Positions 59,301 through 64,000 of a stretch of DNA of 64,000 nucleotides are shown in pieces. A program made the position numbers and the translations under genes. Position 1 is the stretch's first letter, and each line of letters starts with the position of its first letter. A model generated the notes under the pieces. That model had not been told where the DNA came from. It ran no database searches and saw only the letters and a program-made list of their open reading frames with translations. Source of the stretch: Lysobacteraceae bacterium (GTDB lineage: Bacteria; Pseudomonadota; Gammaproteobacteria; Xanthomonadales; Rhodanobacteraceae); contig JAJFUF010000025.1 of assembly GCA_021372495.1 (NCBI GenBank), positions 1 through 64,000 of the forward strand, given 5' to 3'.

Positions 59301-59533
59301 TCACCAACATGCTCAACAAGAAGTGGGGCAATGTCTACGCGCCCGTCTTCGCCAGCCAGGGCGGCTACAGCCGCGACCTGGCGCAGTTCGCCGGCGTCGA
59401 CCCGGCCACCGGCAAGTACGTCTACAGCCTGCCGACGGTCAACGGCAACTACGCGCCGGAGCAGTTGAGCCGCGACGACACCAACGCGGTTTCGCGCTGG
59501 TCGGTGCAGGTGACCCTGCGCTACACGTTCTGA
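56339..59533 (+). CDS. TonB-dependent receptor, Oar-like with carboxypeptidase-regulatory domain
   Basis: Outer-membrane active transporter of 1064 residues. Signal peptide about 1-25 (ending ALAQ), an N-terminal carboxypeptidase-regulatory-like domain (about 30-115, GRVVDAGGKPVAGATVQ), a plug (about 120-260, with QELKVLPNPGRSIQDIAR-type sequence), and a large beta-barrel ending in VTLRYTF with terminal Phe for barrel assembly. This is the Oar/OmpA-related type expanded in Xanthomonadales. Substrate unknown. No TonB, ABC or regulator gene is adjacent. A terminator follows at 59554. Confidence 0.92.
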   Translation: MNKRIQVRLLPFAIASLLAMSSALAQNTAASMSGRVVDAGGKPVAGATVQIVHVPSGTTKIVTTDAEGRYNAPGLRVGGPFDVTVTKSGMEKNERDNVYLKLAEDTSINLSLGVAAQELQGVQVRGTALAQVFQPDNKGLSTNISQRELKVLPNPGRSIQDIARMDPNITVTNKSRGEFSALGQNSRYNNITIDAVPTNDSFGLEANGLPSLNQPISLDAIDEYNISTANYDVTAKRAVGANVNIVTKSGTNDFHGSVYYVYKNANDMIGKDQAGNKFSGYQKQDTKGFTLGGPIVKDKLFFFVNYEESEQIAPGPTRGPLASGRLTQAELDQIIGIANGYGLTPGDLSASSVNQDEKKYLAKLDWNVADGHRMSLRWNRSKSTQPIIQANSDTTLNLSSYWYNQFRDLKSTVLNSYDDWTDSFSTEASVSYGSYFATPTVLAKQPQITINTAAGARVNLGEEQFRHYNILKVDTTTAFFAGTWFLNDHTVKAGFDYQKDKFYNLFGRTEFGAYNFGSIADFQSGDYSSFNLYQPNPAFCGSTSDINCIAADWTLQQWGFFAQDTWQIGNLSLQYGLRYDLPVVNKAPLANPSVAQAYGVANNSTIDGNGVLEPRMSWNWAFDTERMTQLRGGIGLSEGVTPGVWLSNPYTNNGLTLNTYFDASGCGAFNPDAFSQTPPPCSAPGGQQAVDIVDPNFKLPTVLKFSLGFDRELPWFGTVFSADWAHLDVQDGVYYQYLNLGAPNGTLPDGRDNYWSSTAPANFANPSKPKASQRVNADPAFSTVTYLTNTDLGKSDYITLQVQKPFSDTWFGNVAYVWGRSTEVNPGTSSQATSNFSSRATYNPNEEKAARSNYDIRNRIIASLTWQHRFFGDYATSVSAFLDSHSGQPYSWVFGNDANGDGISNNDLVYIPRPGEVEFANNPDPKVVQQFYDYIQSQGYLKDHQGQAAERNGANSPWVHQLDLSFRQEVPGLFKGNKGEVRFDIFNFTNMLNKKWGNVYAPVFASQGGYSRDLAQFAGVDPATGKYVYSLPTVNGNYAPEQLSRDDTNAVSRWSVQVTLRYTF

Positions 59534-59553
59534 TCGGTTCGATGCGCATCGAG

Positions 59554-59588
59554 GGCCGGCGTCCGCGGGATGCCGGCCTTTCTTCTTG
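59554..59588 (+). terminator. Rho-independent terminator after the TonB receptor
   Basis: GGCCGGC and GCCGGCC form a seven-base stem with an 11-base loop, followed by a T-rich tail (TTTCTTCTT). Begins 21 bases after the stop. Confidence 0.75.
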
Positions 59589-59664
59589 GCTGCTGCCTTG
59601 ACCCGTCGCGCGAGGTATGGTGTCGTGACGCGTTCCGCCGCACGCGGGTTCCGGTCGTGCACCG

Positions 59665-61089
59665 ATGCCTGATCAAGCCAAAGCCATGAACGACACCCAA
59701 TCGGGCCCCGGCAACCGCGACGCCGATACGGTCAGCGCGCACATCTCGCCCGCCAACGGGCTGGACGTGCTCTCGCGCAACGAGGTCGCGCGCCTGCGCG
59801 ACGCCACCCAGTCCGGGCTGCAGGCGCTGCTGCGCCGCTGCGCGCTGGCGGTGCTGACCTCGGGCAGCATCAGCGACGACGCGCGCGAGCTGCTGGAGCG
59901 CTACCCCGACTTCGACATCCAGGTGCTGCAGCAGGACCGCGGCATCCGGCTGCAGCTCACCAACGCGCCGGCGCAGGCGTTCGTCGACGGGCAGATCATC
60001 CGCGGCATCAACGAGCTTCTGTTCGCGGTGGTGCGCGACATCGTCTACGTGTCCACCCAGATCGGCTCCGGCCAGTTCGACCTGCACGACTCCTCGGGCA
60101 TCACCCACGCCGTGTTCGACATCCTGCGCAACGCGCGCGTGCTGCGCGCGCACCAGGATCCGAACCTGGTGGTGTGCTGGGGCGGCCATTCGATCTCGCG
60201 CGAGGAATACGACTACACCAAGCTGGTCGGCTACCAGCTCGGCCTACGCGGGCTGGACATCTGCACCGGCTGCGGCCCCGGCGCGATGAAGGGGCCGATG
60301 AAGGGCGCGACGATCGCCCACGCCAAGCAGCGCCGCCGGCAGAACCGCTACATCGGCATCACCGAGCCCGGCATCATCGCCGCCGAGTCGCCGAACCCGA
60401 TCGTCAACAACCTGGTGATCATGCCCGACATCGAGAAGCGCCTGGAGGCGTTCGTGCGTGTCGGCCACGGCATCGTGGTGTTCCCGGGCGGCGTCGGCAC
60501 GGCGGAGGAGATCCTCTACCTGCTCGGCATCCTGCTGCACCCCGACAACGCGGCGGTGCCGGTGCCGCTGGTGTTCACCGGGCCGCGCGTGGCGGCGGCG
60601 TATTTCGAGCAGATCGATCGCTTCCTGCGCCTCGCCCTCGGCGATGCGGTGGCCGAGCGCTACCACATCGTTGTCGACGACCCGATCGCGGTGGCGCGCG
60701 CCATGGTCAGGGGCGTGGACAAGGTGCGCAACTTCCGTCTCGACACCAAGGACGCGTTCTTCTTCAACTGGGCGCTGAACGTGCCGTACGACTTCCAGTT
60801 GCCGTTCCGCCCCACCCATGAGGCCATGGCCGAGCTGCACATCAATCGCGACCAGCCCCGCCACGCGCTGGCCGCCGGTCTGCGGCGGGCGTTCTCCGGC
60901 ATCGTCGCCGGCAACGTCAAGGAAGACGGCATGCGCGCGATCGAGCGGCGCGGGCCGTTCGAGATCGACGGCGACCCGCAGATCATGCGCGCGCTGGACG
61001 CGCTGCTGCAGGATTTCGTGCGCCAGCAGCGCATGAAGCTGCCGGGCAGCGTCTACACACCCTGCTATCGCATCTCCTGCGCCGCCTGA
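59665..61089 (+). CDS. ppnN: Nucleotide 5'-monophosphate nucleosidase PpnN (LOG family)
   Basis: Cytoplasmic nucleosidase that splits purine and pyrimidine monophosphates into base and ribose-5-phosphate; in Escherichia coli it is activated by (p)ppGpp. 474 residues from ATG 59665 (467 from ATG 59686), near the 454 of the model protein, with the extra N- and C-terminal domains that set PpnN apart from short LOG enzymes. LOG motif PGGVGTAEE at 274-282; CTGCGPGAMKGPMKGA lies upstream. It precedes tRNA-Asn. Confidence 0.9.
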   Translation: MPDQAKAMNDTQSGPGNRDADTVSAHISPANGLDVLSRNEVARLRDATQSGLQALLRRCALAVLTSGSISDDARELLERYPDFDIQVLQQDRGIRLQLTNAPAQAFVDGQIIRGINELLFAVVRDIVYVSTQIGSGQFDLHDSSGITHAVFDILRNARVLRAHQDPNLVVCWGGHSISREEYDYTKLVGYQLGLRGLDICTGCGPGAMKGPMKGATIAHAKQRRRQNRYIGITEPGIIAAESPNPIVNNLVIMPDIEKRLEAFVRVGHGIVVFPGGVGTAEEILYLLGILLHPDNAAVPVPLVFTGPRVAAAYFEQIDRFLRLALGDAVAERYHIVVDDPIAVARAMVRGVDKVRNFRLDTKDAFFFNWALNVPYDFQLPFRPTHEAMAELHINRDQPRHALAAGLRRAFSGIVAGNVKEDGMRAIERRGPFEIDGDPQIMRALDALLQDFVRQQRMKLPGSVYTPCYRISCAA

Positions 61090-61125
61090 GGCGCGCATGC
61101 ACGCCGTCGCGACGGCCGGGCGCGC

Positions 61126-61154
61126 TTGACAAGCCGGCCTGCCGTCGCGATCAT
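61126..61154 (+). promoter_or_regulatory. Sigma-70 promoter of tRNA-Asn
   Basis: TTGACA at 61126-61131 is a perfect -35, followed after 17 bases by GATCAT (61149-61154), four of six matches to TATAAT. Expected start near 61161, eight bases before the tRNA. Confidence 0.7.
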
Positions 61155-61168
61155 TTCCGTTCCCTCGC

Positions 61169-61245
61169 GCCCGAATAGCTCAGCTGGTTAGAGCACTAGA
61201 CTGTTAATCTGGGGGTCCTTGGTTCGAGTCCAAGTTCGGGCGCCA
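61169..61245 (+). tRNA. tRNA-Asn (anticodon GTT), CCA encoded
   Basis: 77-base cloverleaf. Acceptor GCCCGAA pairs with TTCGGGC (61235-61241); the D-arm is GCTCAGCTGGTTAGAGC, the anticodon loop CTGTTAA has GTT at 61203-61205, and the T-arm is CTTGG-TTCGAGT-CCAAG. Discriminator G at 61242 and genomic CCA at 61243-61245. All stems pair. No integrase or att duplication is seen at its 3' end. Confidence 0.97.
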
Positions 61246-61257
61246 CGAATGCTTGAA

Positions 61258-61286
61258 GGCTCGCAGCGATGCGGGCCTTTTTCTTT
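61258..61286 (+). terminator. Terminator of tRNA-Asn
   Basis: GGCTCGCA-gcga-TGCGGGCC hairpin (eight pairs, one G-T) followed by TTTTTCTTT, 13 bases past the CCA. Confidence 0.85.
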
Positions 61287-61461
61287 GGCCCTGCGCCAGC
61301 GCGAGAGGCGGTTTCGGCCGTGAAGCGCGGCGCTTGCGGCAGGGCCTCCGGCCCGAGTCCGGGCCCATTGCGGGCGGGGCTCCGGCCCCGGCCCGTTGTC
61401 CCGCATCGCGTCTGAAGCCGCGCCCACGTTCAGTGAGCGGCCTTTCGTTTGCGCCGGCCGC

Positions 61462-62013
61462 TTATCCCTGCATGCAGGCGCGCAGGCGATCCGGCGTCGG
61501 CCGGCCCTGGCGGATGCGCCCGGAGTTCGCCATGACCACGCTGCGTGCGGAGCCCGCCGGCGCGCCGCGATGGCAGACGGTCAGGCTGACGTTGCTGCCG
61601 GCGGCGCTGCCGTCGCCGCGGAACACCAGCCGGCTGCGGCCGATGCTGCCGAGCACGACGGTGCCGCGCGGCAGCGCCTGGCCGACCGCGATCGGTGCCG
61701 TACCGGCGTCCGGCTCGCCATCGCGATCGCGATCCCAGGCCAGCATCCAGCCGTGTTCCCAGTGGGTGTCCTCCACGCAGGCGTTGCCGTCGCGGCTGGG
61801 ACAGACGATCACGTGCGCGCCGCCGCGCACGGCGCGTTCGCGCGCGTGCTGCAGGGCCGCGACCACGGCGTTGTCGCCGACCGCCGCCGCGTTGCGCGCG
61901 ATCAATCCGCCCAGCGCCGGCGCCGCGGCGCCGGCGAGGATCGCGAGGGTGCCGACGGCGAGCAGCATCTCGATCAGGGTGACGCCGTACTGGCGCAGCG
62001 GGGTGCCATCCAT
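61462..62013 (-). CDS. GspH/FimT-type pseudopilin, solitary
   Basis: Minor pilin-like protein that may prime or cap type IV pili. 183 residues. Leader MDGTPLRQYG then VTLIEMLLAVGTLAILAGAA with Glu at mature position 5. Later part typical of GspH/FimT (ARERAVRGGAHVIVCPS; C at GNACVED; RLVFRGDGSA; SLTVCHRG). The start is the internal ATG that gives a short prepilin leader. The usual partners pilV, pilW, pilX and pilE are not next to it. Divergent from uvrB. Function in pili is inference. Confidence 0.85.
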   Translation of the reverse strand: MDGTPLRQYGVTLIEMLLAVGTLAILAGAAAPALGGLIARNAAAVGDNAVVAALQHARERAVRGGAHVIVCPSRDGNACVEDTHWEHGWMLAWDRDRDGEPDAGTAPIAVGQALPRGTVVLGSIGRSRLVFRGDGSAAGSNVSLTVCHRGAPAGSARSVVMANSGRIRQGRPTPDRLRACMQG

Positions 62014-62103
62014 GGCGGGCTCCTTCCGGTTGACCCGCAACAGCCTAGGCGGCCGCCGCGCCCGGCCGTAGCGGGGCGCGCCGCCGCCGCGCGTAGGCGC
62101 ATG

Positions 62104-62137
62104 CTGACAGAGGCTGTCAGGAGCGGCGGCCTATAAT
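62104..62137 (+). promoter_or_regulatory. Palindrome and -10 element ahead of uvrB
   Basis: CTGACAG-AGG-CTGTCAG (62104-62120) is a perfect inverted repeat of seven-base arms. It covers the place expected for the -35, and a perfect TATAAT lies at 62132-62137, 27 bases before the uvrB ATG. A repressor bound to the palindrome would block the promoter. The sequence is not the CTGT-N8-ACAG LexA box of Escherichia coli, so the factor is unknown. Confidence 0.55.
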
Positions 62138-62163
62138 CGATTCCCCTGCTTTGCGTCCGCCCC

Positions 62164-64000
<1,837 letters not shown>

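Noticed and set aside
56180..59662. A minus-strand open frame of 1160 codons antisense to the TonB receptor
   Set aside because: It is rich in Val, His, Arg and Asp, lacks a domain or ribosome site, and mirrors a highly biased gene in a GC-rich genome, where stop codons are rare on the complementary strand.
61169..61461. tRNA-Asn as a possible integration site for a mobile element
   Set aside because: No repeat of the tRNA 3' end, no integrase and no change to foreign-looking genes downstream; an ordinary terminator follows.
62104..62120. Calling the uvrB palindrome a LexA box
   Set aside because: It matches neither the enteric CTGT-N8-ACAG form nor the Xanthomonad TTAGTA-type box, so it is reported only as an operator candidate.

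Overview
The window is a GC-rich (about 70%), densely packed piece of a proteobacterial chromosome. The gene content points to a gammaproteobacterium of the Xanthomonadales (Lysobacterales), most likely the Rhodanobacteraceae group: Xanthomonad-type pilins, an rmlBACD cluster, the petABC-sspA-sspB array, DUF1631 and DUF3301 genes, several S9 oligopeptidases, a large Oar-like TonB-dependent receptor, and short palindromic repeats between genes of the 'GTAGGAGCG' kind. This placement comes from family knowledge, not from a database search. No prophage, insertion sequence, integrase, CRISPR array or rRNA operon is visible. The single RNA gene found is tRNA-Asn(GTT).

Layout: 1-1158, two tandem type IV pilins on the minus strand, each behind a sigma-54-like site. 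1353-4916, rmlBACD for dTDP-L-rhamnose. 5032-11080, a peptide-use block of S9 peptidase, POT peptide transporter and S9 peptidase. 11457-20915, a complete nitrous oxide reduction operon (HiPIP-nosX-nosR-nosZ-nosD-nosF-nosY-nosL) behind an FNR/DNR-type box. 20885-23225, cstA with its small YbdD-type partner. 23402-27424, gcvPB, dgkA, lemA and two TPM-domain genes. 27529-31778, a DUF255 thioredoxin-fold protein and a third S9 peptidase. 31950-34084, rlmI and lgt. 34101-40363, a minus-strand operon miaB-ybeZ-ybeY-corC-DUF4105-corA. 40492-42676, a lytic transglycosylase and a DegS-like protease. 42798-46549, petABC and sspAB. 46542-51375, DUF3301, an FHA protein, nadC, DUF1631 and a Trm112-like gene. 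51447-53095, purEK. 53428-55889, sodB, grxD, a YciK-like SDR and marC. 56339-61089, a TonB-dependent receptor and ppnN. 61169-64000, tRNA-Asn, a solitary FimT-like pseudopilin and the start of uvrB.

How the genes work together: the nos operon gives the cell the last step of denitrification (N2O to N2). NosZ is the catalytic enzyme, NosDFY and NosL serve its copper centre, NosR is the flavin/iron-sulfur membrane electron-transfer protein, and NosX (ApbE family) flavinylates NosR. A HiPIP heads the operon, and the cytochrome bc1 complex that usually reduces such carriers is encoded 31 kb away, so a bc1 to HiPIP to NosZ/NosR electron route is plausible. The S9/POT block fits scavenging of extracellular peptides. 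The miaB-ybeZ-ybeY-corC operon, which in Escherichia coli ends with the lipoprotein N-acyltransferase gene lnt, here carries a DUF4105 membrane protein in that place, close to lgt. This is the most interesting arrangement in the window.

Limits: starts are chosen by motif position and spacing. Functions rest on motif recognition only. Regulatory sites are read by eye against consensus sequences.
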